Origin: Legionella qingyii
Lineage (GTDB): Bacteria > Pseudomonadota > Gammaproteobacteria > Legionellales > Legionellaceae
NCBI RefSeq assembly: GCF_003184185.1
Contig: NZ_QHJG01000020.1
Coordinates: 1-64,000, forward strand
Reading direction: 5' to 3'
DNA length: 64,000 nt
Each line of letters starts with the position of its first letter. The stretch's first letter is position 1. The translations under genes and the position numbers were made by a program. The notes under the pieces are model-generated. The model did no database searches. It saw nothing but the letters and a program-made list of their open reading frames with translations, and had not been told where the DNA came from. This document shows positions 9,337 to 18,374 of this stretch, piece by piece.

Positions 9337-9514
9337 AAAAACCTATGTGAAAGGTGATACTCCAATTTAGCCAGAAAGTAGTTCATTATACAAGTTTTAA
9401 TAATTCGATATATTACAAATACTTCTTAAAAATATTTTACTATCAGCTAATTACGTTTAGATATTCTCTCTGATTAGGTAGCGATTGCACTATACGTTCC
9501 TAGTGATAAATAAA

Positions 9515-9675
9515 CTAGGCTCTGTTGATAATTACTTTATTCGCCTATCTCCCCAGTTAATGCGCGGAATCCAATAGAGGCCGTATTAATAGGTACATTT
9601 TAGTATGTCTCTGTATAGAGCCCCGCATAAAGCGGGCGAAATAGGCGGAATTAAATGAAATGTCAACAGTTCTAG
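9515..9675. mobile_element. MITE, 161 bp, full-length copy
   Basis: The element has CTAG at both ends (9515-9518 and 9672-9675) and inverted ends (GGCTCTGTTGATAATT against the reverse of CATTTCATGTCAACAGTT-type sequence). A subterminal hairpin lies around cccgcataaagcggg. Its sequence matches the reverse complement of the element at 63811-63974, including the core around tagtatgtctctgtatagag. It lies immediately downstream of the RpiB-like gene, and its terminal CTAG supplies that gene's TAG stop codon. No reading frame is inside. Confidence 0.8.
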
Positions 9676-10115
9676 TAATGTTTTCGCTCTATTGCTTCAA
9701 TTTCCTTAATGATTTGCTTATCGTCTTCATCAGTTTTGGTATTAAACCAAGAGTCCAAGATTTCTTTTGCTAAATCCTGGGTTAGAAGCCGATTGGATAG
9801 TGCCAAGACATTAGCTCTGTTCCATATTCTTGCACCTTTTGCTGTTTGGGCATCGGTGCATAACGCCGCTCTGATACCCGGAATTTTATTCGCTACAATA
9901 GAAATGCCTGTACCTGTCCAACAAAAGAAAATACCCTCATCACATTCACCATGACGAATCGCTTCAGCAGCAATTTGAGCAGTTTGAATCCACGATTCAT
10001 TTTGACGTGATTTGATTGCACCAAATGGGATAACCTGATGCCCTAAACGCTCAAGTTCTCGCACAACGAACTCATTGACTGGATAGAGCTCATCACTGCA
10101 TACTGCTATTTTCAT
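9672..10115 (-). CDS. RpiB/LacAB-family sugar-phosphate isomerase
   Basis: A 147-residue cytoplasmic protein with the RpiB fold. The phosphate-binding and catalytic stretch reads CWTGTGISIVANKIPGIRAA, with Cys65 in the place of the RpiB catalytic cysteine. It ends in a conserved RANVLALSNRL. Two usual RpiB residues differ: His after the first Asp is Glu9, and the His of the HN pair is Trp98 (WN). This pattern resembles an RpiB-like subgroup and suggests a different sugar phosphate. It sits 45 bases after the ATP-grasp gene on the same strand and is probably co-transcribed with the NRPS. Its TAG stop lies in the end of the adjoining MITE, so the C-terminus may have been altered by insertion. 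Confidence 0.8.
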   Translation of the reverse strand: MKIAVCSDELYPVNEFVVRELERLGHQVIPFGAIKSRQNESWIQTAQIAAEAIRHGECDEGIFFCWTGTGISIVANKIPGIRAALCTDAQTAKGARIWNRANVLALSNRLLTQDLAKEILDSWFNTKTDEDDKQIIKEIEAIERKHY

Positions 10116-10160
10116 CGACTAACTACTCCTTTGATATCAAATATTGGAGATTAAATTTAT

Positions 10161-11297
10161 TTACAGATTTTCAATTCCATTAAAATCAATATCATACGTT
10201 GAAGCAGGATAAAATCCCTTCCGCACTCTGATAGCTCTACAAAGTACATTAAGCATCATCAGCATACTCTTCAGCTTAAACAATGGATAAGCTTTATGTT
10301 TCAATATGTCATGTGCTCTTCGATAATCTTTAATGAATTGACGTGGATTTTTCAGTATATATTTCAAACAATGGAGCATCATTCCCTGCCCCAACATGAA
10401 AGGCTGCATATGTTGCATATTAGGTATATCATACTGTCTTTGGCCACTCAAAATGGTATGCCAATCAATCTTATCAGTAAGCAGATGAAGTCCACTGGTT
10501 ACCCGCGGATTACACTCTAAAACATATGCCTTGTCGTTCATCAAAATAAAATCAAAGGCAATTTGGCCACTGAATTGAAACCGTTTGCAAAATACCTTAA
10601 TAAACTCAGTTATCGGTTTAATTTCTGCGGGTTCAAAGTATATTCCTGTAGAGCGGCCAGCTTGATATTTAGAGTGATAGCACGATTGAATTAATACCTC
10701 ACCCTTATGAGCAATAGTATAAGTGCTGTATTCTTTTCCTTGAATAAAGTGTTGAGCAATATAAGGCTCATTAATTGTAAGATTTGCTATGACTTTTGGT
10801 GACGGTTTAATAAGTGTACGCGAGCCAAAACGAGAGAATACCGGCTTTAGTACCAATCCTATATCCTTGGGGAGATGCTCCTTGTCTTTATCTGTATTAA
10901 TTAACCAGCTTTGGGGTGCTGTTAAACCATATTCACTAACGAGGTGGTTAAATGCGTATTTATCGTGCAATTGATTCAGTCGTTCAAAAGATTCACAAAA
11001 TATCTTGGTATGCTTTGATAATTCTTCATAGCCTTGGCTTATATGAAAAATCTCCTCACATGTAGGAATAATCAGATCTATTTTATGTTGAATTACTATT
11101 TCTTTAATTGCCTTTAAAAAAGCTGTCAGGTCTTGGTTCGGCTTAGGAATAACAAAATGCTTCTTTACTCCTTTAACAAATCGCGCGAGCGGATAAAGCA
11201 TGCTCTCGGCACCATAAACCTCATATCCCTGATTAATGAGGCTGCGCATAATATCCATAGTAGCCGGCGCCCTACCTCCAGTAACTAAAATCTTCAT
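10161..11297 (-). CDS. ATP-grasp ligase-like protein
   Basis: A 378-residue protein with an N-terminal Rossmann-like pre-ATP-grasp domain (MKILVTGGRAPATMDIMRSL) and an ATP-grasp fold. Visible elements are the ATP-binding strand LVLKPVFSRFGSRT (about 148-161), EYSTYTIAHKGEV, and the metal-binding end FDFILMNDKAYVLECNPRVTSG (about 244-265), where the acidic and Asn residues match the Mg-ATP site. ATP-grasp enzymes join a carboxylate to an amine through an acyl phosphate. It lies 105 bases downstream of an NRPS on the same strand, with AAGGAAG before its ATG. A role in extending or finishing the NRPS product is a reasonable inference. The exact ligation is unknown. Confidence 0.75.
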   Translation of the reverse strand: MKILVTGGRAPATMDIMRSLINQGYEVYGAESMLYPLARFVKGVKKHFVIPKPNQDLTAFLKAIKEIVIQHKIDLIIPTCEEIFHISQGYEELSKHTKIFCESFERLNQLHDKYAFNHLVSEYGLTAPQSWLINTDKDKEHLPKDIGLVLKPVFSRFGSRTLIKPSPKVIANLTINEPYIAQHFIQGKEYSTYTIAHKGEVLIQSCYHSKYQAGRSTGIYFEPAEIKPITEFIKVFCKRFQFSGQIAFDFILMNDKAYVLECNPRVTSGLHLLTDKIDWHTILSGQRQYDIPNMQHMQPFMLGQGMMLHCLKYILKNPRQFIKDYRRAHDILKHKAYPLFKLKSMLMMLNVLCRAIRVRKGFYPASTYDIDFNGIENL

Positions 11298-11402
11298 TTA
11301 CATCACTTCCTTTAAACCAATTAATCTACCTTGCAAATCCAGCATTTAATATAAAAGATAAAGATATTTTGCCTCAGTTCTCCTTAGTACGATAATATTC
11401 TT

Positions 11403-14400
11403 TTAAATAATTTTTGACAGATGTTTATAAAAATTATACGGCGTTGCACGAACTAATAACCGCTCTAATTCATTAGAAAAAACAATATGATGCTGCGGAG
11501 AAATCATTTTGGTAATCAGTTCATTAATCATGTAAGCCATTTGCATGGAATCTCCACCCATGTCGCCAAAAGTAGCATGATTATCAATAACTTCAAGAGG
11601 TAACGATAATACGTTAGCAAATAATTGGCGAATTTGCGCTAATAAATCATCATGACCGTCTATGTTTTTATCAATCAATTCAGAAGCAGGGTCTGGTAGT
11701 TTTTTGTAATCAACTTTTCCATTAATTGTTAAAGGCAACTCAGTCAAATAAATAAAATATTTCGGTATCATATAAGAAGGAAGAACTGCAGATAACTCAC
11801 CACGCAAATTGATTTCTTGCCCTTTTGACTCTGATACTACATATGCAGCTAACTCATTATGTTCTTCATCCAAAAAATACTTCTGTTTTATGAGCGTTAC
11901 TACGGCTTGTGAGATACCCTCAATTGCTAATAAAACATTTTCAATTTCAGCCAATTCAATGCGATGACCACGAATTTTTGTTTGTTGATCTTTTCTCCTC
12001 AGGTAAACAAGCAAACCATCTTCTCGATGTTTCGCTAAATCACCACTTTGATACATACGTTCTCCTGGAAAAAAAGGATCATCCATAAAATATTTACTTG
12101 TTAACTGAGGTTCGTTTAAATAACCAACTCCAACATTACAACCAGCAATATAAATTTCTCCCTCTTCTGCGAGTCTGACTGGTTTAAGTTCGCTGTTCAA
12201 ACAATAGATGCGTGTATTTGCTGCGGGAATACCAATGGGGACACTGCCGTGAAGATCCTTTGTTACATCAAATTGATGAACCATACAGCCAACAGTAGTT
12301 TCAGTCGGCCCGTATTCATTAAATATTCGAACGGCAGGTATCTTTTCAACAATTGATTGAGCTAATTTACAAGGCAAATCTTCGCCGCCAACTACCAACG
12401 TTAATTGATGCCCCAAGCTCATAGGTAAAAGGCTTATCATTCGCAAATGGGATGGAGTTAGCTTTAAAAAGTTAATCGTTTGCTTTGTAAGTATGTCTTT
12501 TAATGTTACCGTGTTAATGGGCTCAGGGATTAACATCAAACTACCGCCTGACAGTAATGGTAAAAAAAGTGACGTCACTGTTAAATCGAAGGCAATGCTT
12601 GTAAATAATGCCGTATGATAAGGTTGATTATTATTCCGATATGTCTTAAATGCCCAAGACAAATAATTCAATAATTGACCATGATTAATCATGACGCCCT
12701 TAGGCGTGCCCGTGGAACCTGATGTGTAAATAATATAAGCCAACTGAGTTAGCGAGTTTCCATTGCTTCTCGGCGTTTTGGAGCTAATAATTTGTAATGG
12801 AATATGAGTACTTAATCCTGGATAATGCTGTTTTAATAAAGCAAACTCTTCATGAATCACTAATGCAGGTTGGGCATCTTCCAATAACGCTAAAACCCAA
12901 GCGATGGGTGATTTTATATCAATTGGAATATAAGCTGCACCTAAATACCAGCAAGCGAGCATAGAACAAATCATATCTTCATTTCTTGGTAAATAAATAG
13001 CAACTTTATCCCCACATCCTACACCTATATCGGAAAAGAAACTGGCAATTTCCAAAACACGATGACTCAATTGTTTGTAAGTTATAGTTTGTGCTTTTGA
13101 AATCAAAGCATGCTTATGAGAATGTTCTATTGAGCTCTCCAATATTTTTGTAAAAATTGTTTTTTCTTGAGGAAATTCAACCAAGGTATTGTTATATACA
13201 GGCCACAGTGTATCGCAATAAGGTAAATTGTTATCTGGAACAAGCTCAGGCTCGCCAACCAATTTTTTAAATTGATTGGCCAAATGGGTACATGTTTCAA
13301 GTGTGGCATGCGCGTTTGAGACAGAGAAGCAAATGGTTGTTGCACTGTTATGTTCCGTCACAATAAGAACAATAGGCGCAATAGGAACATTAATTGGCAA
13401 AAAAAATCCATCGATGGCTTTACAGTCCTGTTCCAAATTAAGATCTGATAAATCAATCGATAGTTTCGATACAATTCCAGACATCATGTACTGATTTTTT
13501 TTATTTTGATAGTAAATTAAAGCGTTAAGCAGGACTTTTAACAAGGACAAAGGCAAATGATGTAAATAAGCATCATACGTTCCAATATGCAGTTCATTTT
13601 GACAACTAAGTTGCTTGACTATATCACAATAAATGGTCGACCAGTCCCCTCCCTTTTTTGCCTCAATAAAAATAGGATTTGAAAAATTTGCTGTAGTATT
13701 TGCTTCAACATGATGACGCAAATCTACTGGAATCATAAAGCGAGCCTTTTCAGCACCTAGCTCAGCACTGTTCTCTAATAATATTTGACAAATCTTCGCG
13801 ATTATCGCATTAACTTTTCCAGAAAGCGTTACTTTATGCCATAAATAATGAGTGTGAGCAGAGCCGTTGTTACCTGTTGGTGCAATGCAATTCAATGGAA
13901 AATTCGGACGATATTCAATTTTCCTTTTTTGCATAAGAAATTCATAGTCCGTCATTGTCAGATCTGTACCAATCAATGGCTTTTTTCTCCACGCTCGAAA
14001 AATCTCCTTCACCCAATGGTATAAACCCATACCATCCATTACTCCATGAAAGGCACGGAACACCAAAAAATGTCGTTTTCCTTTGATATAGATAATTTGT
14101 GTCGCAGAATGTGACGGTTCAAACTTATGTCCATGGAACAATGATAGACCTTGGATATTGTTCCCATCCCATTCCATCTTTATAACTTGAGAAGCCTCGG
14201 AATCTATTGATTTCTCTGGGTCGTTATACCAAATTGAATTGATATATCTTAATTTTGCTCGCATATGAACATATGGATTGGCTGAGCTCGCCTGAACAAT
14301 TGCCTTATTCAGAGATGACACATCCACTTGCGAGTTCATCTCAAGTACCAACTGCAGTGAAAAAGAGTGGTTCATTGCATCGCCAACAAGATACAGTTTT

Positions 14401-14453
14401 TCACTGGGTGTAATTGGACGTTGAACTTTTTTTGTGTATTGATGTAATGACAT
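11403..14453 (-). CDS. Single-module non-ribosomal peptide synthetase (C-A-PCP)
   Basis: A 1016-residue enzyme with three domains. The N-terminal condensation-like domain (about 10-430) has HGVMDGMG, which keeps the catalytic His and the DG of HHxxxDG although the first His is Phe. The adenylation domain (about 450-925) shows YIIYTSGSTGTPKGV, NEYGPTETT, YQSGDLA, KIRGHRIELAEIE and NGKVDYKKLP. The carrier domain has GGDS with Ser969 for phosphopantetheine. There is no thioesterase or reductase. Aligning the A4-A5 region by eye to the GrsA phenylalanine domain gives the pocket code D-L-T-K-V-G-E-V-G-K, which matches the published asparagine type (DLTKLGEVGK) except for one conservative change. 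An Asn-containing short product is inferred. ATP-grasp and RpiB-like genes follow on the same strand. Confidence 0.88.
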   Translation of the reverse strand: MSLHQYTKKVQRPITPSEKLYLVGDAMNHSFSLQLVLEMNSQVDVSSLNKAIVQASSANPYVHMRAKLRYINSIWYNDPEKSIDSEASQVIKMEWDGNNIQGLSLFHGHKFEPSHSATQIIYIKGKRHFLVFRAFHGVMDGMGLYHWVKEIFRAWRKKPLIGTDLTMTDYEFLMQKRKIEYRPNFPLNCIAPTGNNGSAHTHYLWHKVTLSGKVNAIIAKICQILLENSAELGAEKARFMIPVDLRHHVEANTTANFSNPIFIEAKKGGDWSTIYCDIVKQLSCQNELHIGTYDAYLHHLPLSLLKVLLNALIYYQNKKNQYMMSGIVSKLSIDLSDLNLEQDCKAIDGFFLPINVPIAPIVLIVTEHNSATTICFSVSNAHATLETCTHLANQFKKLVGEPELVPDNNLPYCDTLWPVYNNTLVEFPQEKTIFTKILESSIEHSHKHALISKAQTITYKQLSHRVLEIASFFSDIGVGCGDKVAIYLPRNEDMICSMLACWYLGAAYIPIDIKSPIAWVLALLEDAQPALVIHEEFALLKQHYPGLSTHIPLQIISSKTPRSNGNSLTQLAYIIYTSGSTGTPKGVMINHGQLLNYLSWAFKTYRNNNQPYHTALFTSIAFDLTVTSLFLPLLSGGSLMLIPEPINTVTLKDILTKQTINFLKLTPSHLRMISLLPMSLGHQLTLVVGGEDLPCKLAQSIVEKIPAVRIFNEYGPTETTVGCMVHQFDVTKDLHGSVPIGIPAANTRIYCLNSELKPVRLAEEGEIYIAGCNVGVGYLNEPQLTSKYFMDDPFFPGERMYQSGDLAKHREDGLLVYLRRKDQQTKIRGHRIELAEIENVLLAIEGISQAVVTLIKQKYFLDEEHNELAAYVVSESKGQEINLRGELSAVLPSYMIPKYFIYLTELPLTINGKVDYKKLPDPASELIDKNIDGHDDLLAQIRQLFANVLSLPLEVIDNHATFGDMGGDSMQMAYMINELITKMISPQHHIVFSNELERLLVRATPYNFYKHLSKII

Positions 14454-14593
14454 AAATCAACAATAGAGATGCGAGCTATTTTTGAATAAACCCAAATCTG
14501 AGAGGTTAACAATTTTACATTAAAAGCGATATTAATACCAACTAATCGTTCTATTACATTACGTAGAACTTTAATATAAATATGCGATATATT

Positions 14594-14627
14594 GCCCAGG
14601 AGTTGCTGTTTTATTGAACACCTGGGC
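14594..14627. repeat. Intergenic palindrome (CCCAGG family)
   Basis: GCCCAGG at 14594-14600 pairs with CCTGGGC at 14621-14627 across a 20-base loop. It lies between the NRPS promoter region and the convergently placed end of the next gene. It is one of several similar palindromes in this window and may double as a terminator. Confidence 0.5.
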
Positions 14628-14651
14628 TGTAGGTTTATAGGTACTAAATAT

Positions 14652-15242
14652 TTATGATGATTTTCTGCGCTGCATAATTTGCGAAAAAAATTCAGGTTTG
14701 TTTAATCCCATAGATGCAAAAATCTGAGGTACTTTATCCCAAGAACCCTCTTCCTCAATACTTGCAACAATTAACTCAAACCCAGTTTTTTTATCAGCGT
14801 CCAATCCCCAGCCATTAATAAAACTGAGTCCTCTTAGACGTTTTGCTGCAATATGGCCTAGAGCTATTGCTGCCAATAAATAAGCATGTGCCTCTTCAAA
14901 GAGCTGATTGCATTTTTTTAGATTCGATTCGCTTTTGAAAACCCCTTCTTTTTCCAAATTTTGCCTGAACTTGGCTTCCTCAAGAACCATTTGTCCTAAT
15001 TGATAATTAGCTTCTGCATCATCAAGCATTGCGGCTGCTCTATAACATTCCATGTACATTAAATATGCATAAGGAAATTTTTTATTTCGTTTCAATTTAT
15101 TGTAAATAGCCGCCAATTCAAAATAGTATGCAATTTCCTTTTTAAGCATTTCATCTCCGGGTTGATTATTTACCCGGTTCGCCTGCATTGCTTTTATTTT
15201 CTTGGTAATTCTTTTAATCTTCCAACGTTTTAAATAGGCCAT
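14652..15242 (-). CDS. Conserved-type hypothetical protein with helical (Sel1/TPR-like) repeats
   Basis: About 196 residues, basic at the N-terminus (MAYLKRWKIKRITKKIK) and mostly alpha-helical. Pairs of Ala-rich helices such as YLMYMECYRAAAMLDDAEANYQLGQMV and AHAYLLAAIALGHIAAKRLRGLSFINGWG resemble Sel1/TPR repeats. There is no signal peptide. I place the start at the second ATG (15242) because GGCAGGAGAG lies just before it and would be inside the gene if the first ATG at 15257 were used. It is three bases from the end of the next membrane-protein gene, so the two are probably co-expressed. Sel1-type proteins often mediate protein contacts; no specific role can be assigned. Confidence 0.65.
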   Translation of the reverse strand: MAYLKRWKIKRITKKIKAMQANRVNNQPGDEMLKKEIAYYFELAAIYNKLKRNKKFPYAYLMYMECYRAAAMLDDAEANYQLGQMVLEEAKFRQNLEKEGVFKSESNLKKCNQLFEEAHAYLLAAIALGHIAAKRLRGLSFINGWGLDADKKTGFELIVASIEEEGSWDKVPQIFASMGLNKPEFFSQIMQRRKSS

Positions 15243-15260
15243 AAACTCTCCTGCCATTTA

Positions 15261-15719
15261 CTATGATGTTATCTGGATCAAATATTGTAATAAAAAAATC
15301 GCTATTACAATCAAGATCATCAAACCAAGAATCTTTAGTCCAAAACCAGCGGATTCTTTTATTTCCTTCCCAATTTGTTTACTAGGAGGACTTTCTTGCT
15401 CTTCTTTAATGTTTAATTCTGACTTATAAAGATTATTATCAATATGATTAGATACAAAATAAGAAATCAATCCAGTAATTAGGCTAGGTACAAAAAATAT
15501 TAACCAAACAATAAACTTGCTAGACCCAACACTATAGTTATAATCATCTTGCAAAGAACTCAAAAGTGTCATAATAACTTCAGGAACATTATAGTTTAGT
15601 CCCCAAGCAAGAAAGGGTAATATATATAAACTAAAGAAAAATAATCCCAAGCAAAAAACTAAGCAAATCATGCCTAAGATATAGAGCTTGCTGTTGCTAC
15701 TAAATCGATCTTGTTCCAT
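15261..15719 (-). CDS. Hypothetical membrane protein
   Basis: A 152-residue protein with three hydrophobic segments: about 12-36 (LYILGMICLVFCLGLFFFS), about 67-88 (FIVWLIFFVPSLITGLISYF) and the C-terminal end (about 128-148). The middle loop is acidic and polar. GGGGTGAT precedes the ATG. It lies directly upstream of the helical-repeat protein on the same strand. I do not recognise the family. Confidence 0.6.
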   Translation of the reverse strand: MEQDRFSSNSKLYILGMICLVFCLGLFFFSLYILPFLAWGLNYNVPEVIMTLLSSLQDDYNYSVGSSKFIVWLIFFVPSLITGLISYFVSNHIDNNLYKSELNIKEEQESPPSKQIGKEIKESAGFGLKILGLMILIVIAIFLLQYLIQITS

Positions 15720-15848
15720 ATCACCCCTAAAATAGCCTTTTCCTTAATTTAAGATAGCAGATGGATTTAAATAAGTACACTTGCTGGTGATATTAACCAA
15801 TTCATTTTAAAATAGAATATACATAATATTTTAATTATAGGGCATTAC

Positions 15849-16664
15849 ATGAAGCGTTATGTTTTTATGATTTCCGATGGCACAGGAATTACTGCTGAAA
15901 CTTTAGGCCATAGCTTAATTACCCAATTTGAACATACTAAATTTGAGCGACTCACTATTCCCTATGTTGATTCTTTAAAAAAAGCGGAACATGCTGTTGC
16001 GCAGATTAATCAAGCCTTTGAGGAACAAGGCATCAAACCTCTTGTGTTTACGACTTTGATCGATCCAGAAGTCAGAAATTATTTTAAAAAAGCAAATGCT
16101 CGCGTATTTGACTTGTTTAATACTTTTATTGGCCCCATGGAAGAGGAGCTTAATGAAAAATCTTCTTATACAGTCGGAAAAACTCATGGTGTTGTTAACA
16201 GTAAGCTCTATTTGCATCGACTCGAAGCAATCGATTTTGCATTATCGCATGATGATGGCGTAAAAACTCGGGGCTACGACAAGGCAGATATTATTCTTAT
16301 TGGTGTTTCGCGTTGTGGGAAAACACCTAGTTGCTTGTACATGGCACTTCAATATGGAATTTTGGCTGCAAATTACCCTTTTACTGAAGAAGATATTATT
16401 GGTTTTAAATTACCTGAGGTACTAAAGCCTTATAAAAATAAACTGTTCGGATTGACCATTGATCCACAGCGTTTACAACAAATCAGGGCAGAACGCAGAC
16501 CTAACAGTAAATATGCTTCCCCAGAACAATGTCGCTTGGAAGTAAAGGAAGTGGAAGCCATGTATCAAAAGGAAAAGATTTCGTATATTAATTCGACAAA
16601 ATATTCTATTGAGGAAATATCAACCAAAATCCTTGCAGCATCAGGGTTACAACGTAAAATATGA
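15849..16664 (+). CDS. ppsR: PEP synthase regulatory protein (bifunctional kinase/phosphorylase)
   Basis: A 271-residue cytoplasmic enzyme of the DUF299 family. Members phosphorylate phosphoenolpyruvate synthase with ADP to inactivate it and remove the phosphate with inorganic phosphate to reactivate it, controlling gluconeogenesis. The N-terminus MISDGTGITAETLG is the family signature. The P-loop-like GVSRCGKTPSCLYMA (about 156-170) is the nucleotide-binding site; many relatives have SRTSKTP here. The length is typical. AGGG lies 6 bases before the ATG. No ppsA is in the window. Confidence 0.92.
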   Translation: MKRYVFMISDGTGITAETLGHSLITQFEHTKFERLTIPYVDSLKKAEHAVAQINQAFEEQGIKPLVFTTLIDPEVRNYFKKANARVFDLFNTFIGPMEEELNEKSSYTVGKTHGVVNSKLYLHRLEAIDFALSHDDGVKTRGYDKADIILIGVSRCGKTPSCLYMALQYGILAANYPFTEEDIIGFKLPEVLKPYKNKLFGLTIDPQRLQQIRAERRPNSKYASPEQCRLEVKEVEAMYQKEKISYINSTKYSIEEISTKILAASGLQRKI

Positions 16665-16699
16665 GTAGGTTGCGTTTCCTCATCCATATTTTAATGCAT

Positions 16700-16727
16700 C
16701 CTGGGTAGAGCGCACGCAAAACCCAGG
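16700..16727. repeat. Intergenic palindrome, possible bidirectional terminator
   Basis: CCTGGGT at 16700-16706 pairs with ACCCAGG at 16721-16727. It sits between convergent ppsR and chitinase genes and belongs to the same short-palindrome family as 43511-43541. Confidence 0.5.
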
Positions 16728-16758
16728 AAATTGAACAACAACCGCACGAGGTGAGAAG

Positions 16759-18207
16759 TTAATCGGAAGAACCAGGAAAATCTGCATTACAATCATATCG
16801 ACTATCATTAGCTAAAAAGGTCTTACAACTCTGATTGATAGTATATTTTACTGTTGTCGCATCTGATACAGCAGTATTTTTCCTGGAGTACATTTGCCAA
16901 ATAATAACACCTCCACTATCTCTCTGTTGTCCAAGAATTTTATCGACCAATTGATTAGTCAGCTGCAATTGCCCATTAATATTTTTAGGATAGGCGGGTT
17001 GATTTACTTGAAAACCAAATTGTATTTTGGCATTAATATGATATTTGGCTGGTAAAAAAGTTACTTTTCCGATGCTATCAATTGTTAAACTGGGTTTACT
17101 GATGCGCTCTGCTTTAAGCCAATTGGTATAATCTTTCATGTACGCACTTACTTGACCAGGCAAATCTAAAGGCCCATTAGCATATGGCGCACACACAACC
17201 GGATTATCCCCACATAGATCATAGGTCATCAATCCCATGCTATCAAAGCGTGAAACGATTGCCTCATCCTTATTTGTAAGCTCATACCATAATCCCTTCA
17301 AGTTTCCTTTCCACCAAAGACCTCCCTTTGTATCGATGTCCGGATATTTGTCTCCAGATACGAAACCGGTAATTGGACGAGCCCCTACGGGTGGTGATGC
17401 TGTAGTAAATTTAAGATATTTTGCATTGGGATTATTCATTATGGCATGCAAAATTGCATCGACTTTATCAATTGTTTTAGGCATCACGTAAGATGATCCA
17501 GAATTTATTCCATACTTTATGAGATTTTTATAAGTTGGACCTCCAGCATTAAGTATGCTTTGGGCAATATCAGTTGACCATTCACCACTTGTACTAGGTC
17601 CCCAAGCAACTGCATATTGGTCTGCATGCCAAACTTCCTCATAGTCAAAATCAATACCATCCACACCTAAGTCATTTGCCAGTTTTACTAAATTTTCATA
17701 GGATGTTTTTGCCTTTACAGCCTGATCGGGGTCTGTTGGGTCAGGAAACCAATCATAGAGCACTTGATTTTTAGCTGAAGGTGCTGGGCCACAAGCCTCT
17801 TGTGCTTCATTGAAGTTACAACTGTAATTCCAACCACCTACTGCCAGAAATGTTTGAATCTTTTTCTCTTCAGATAATTTGATTGCAGATTTTAGTGCAT
17901 TAAAAGCCTGAGCACCTTTGCCATCATGATCCGTAAAGTAACCTAATATGCCTGTTGCTGCTAAATTACCCTGCTGATAATCGATCAAGGTCGGCTTAAC
18001 AAATGAAAAGATTACCCGGTTGAAATTAGGTTTTTTTAGTTTAAGCAAATCGTTAACGTAGCGCTGAAGCTGCTCAGGAGTATCAAGAAGCAAATAGACA
18101 GAGACGACTTTTTCATTAGGTACAACATCAGCATGTACAGCAGAAATGGAACAATCAAACATCAATATGGCTGATAACACAGAGAGACATGTCTTTTGTA
18201 ATTTCAT
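16759..18207 (-). CDS. Secreted chitinase, glycoside hydrolase family 18
   Basis: A 482-residue protein with a signal peptide (about 1-26, ending near SAVHA). It is predicted to hydrolyse chitin or related GlcNAc polymers. The catalytic GH18 signature is DGIDFDYEE (about 189-197), matching DxxDxDxE with the terminal Glu as acid. GVIIWQMYSRK near residue 440 fits the last barrel strand, whose Trp lines the substrate groove. Four or more cysteines suggest disulphides. There is no carbohydrate-binding module. Export by type II secretion, as for Legionella ChiA, is plausible but not shown. GGGAGAAG precedes the ATG. Confidence 0.88.
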   Translation of the reverse strand: MKLQKTCLSVLSAILMFDCSISAVHADVVPNEKVVSVYLLLDTPEQLQRYVNDLLKLKKPNFNRVIFSFVKPTLIDYQQGNLAATGILGYFTDHDGKGAQAFNALKSAIKLSEEKKIQTFLAVGGWNYSCNFNEAQEACGPAPSAKNQVLYDWFPDPTDPDQAVKAKTSYENLVKLANDLGVDGIDFDYEEVWHADQYAVAWGPSTSGEWSTDIAQSILNAGGPTYKNLIKYGINSGSSYVMPKTIDKVDAILHAIMNNPNAKYLKFTTASPPVGARPITGFVSGDKYPDIDTKGGLWWKGNLKGLWYELTNKDEAIVSRFDSMGLMTYDLCGDNPVVCAPYANGPLDLPGQVSAYMKDYTNWLKAERISKPSLTIDSIGKVTFLPAKYHINAKIQFGFQVNQPAYPKNINGQLQLTNQLVDKILGQQRDSGGVIIWQMYSRKNTAVSDATTVKYTINQSCKTFLANDSRYDCNADFPGSSD

Positions 18208-18305
18208 TACTTCTCCCAGGTTACTTAGTAGATACCTGATTAAATTATATACATATAACCGGGATACGCAAATGTGCTACTTATTGATTCATGGTAAATT
18301 GAATT

Positions 18306-18352
18306 AACGTTATGGAACTCTAGATATTAATAATCTAATGTTCCATAACGTT
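18306..18352. terminator. Strong inverted repeat downstream of prpD
   Basis: A perfect 13-bp inverted repeat, AACGTTATGGAAC (18306-18318) against GTTCCATAACGTT (18340-18352), has further partial pairing inside. It lies between the prpD stop and the chitinase promoter region. It may end the prp transcript or bind a regulator; the following bases hold only a weak T-rich run on the minus strand. Confidence 0.5.
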
Positions 18353-18374
18353 GAATTGAGGCCATAGAAAAGAA

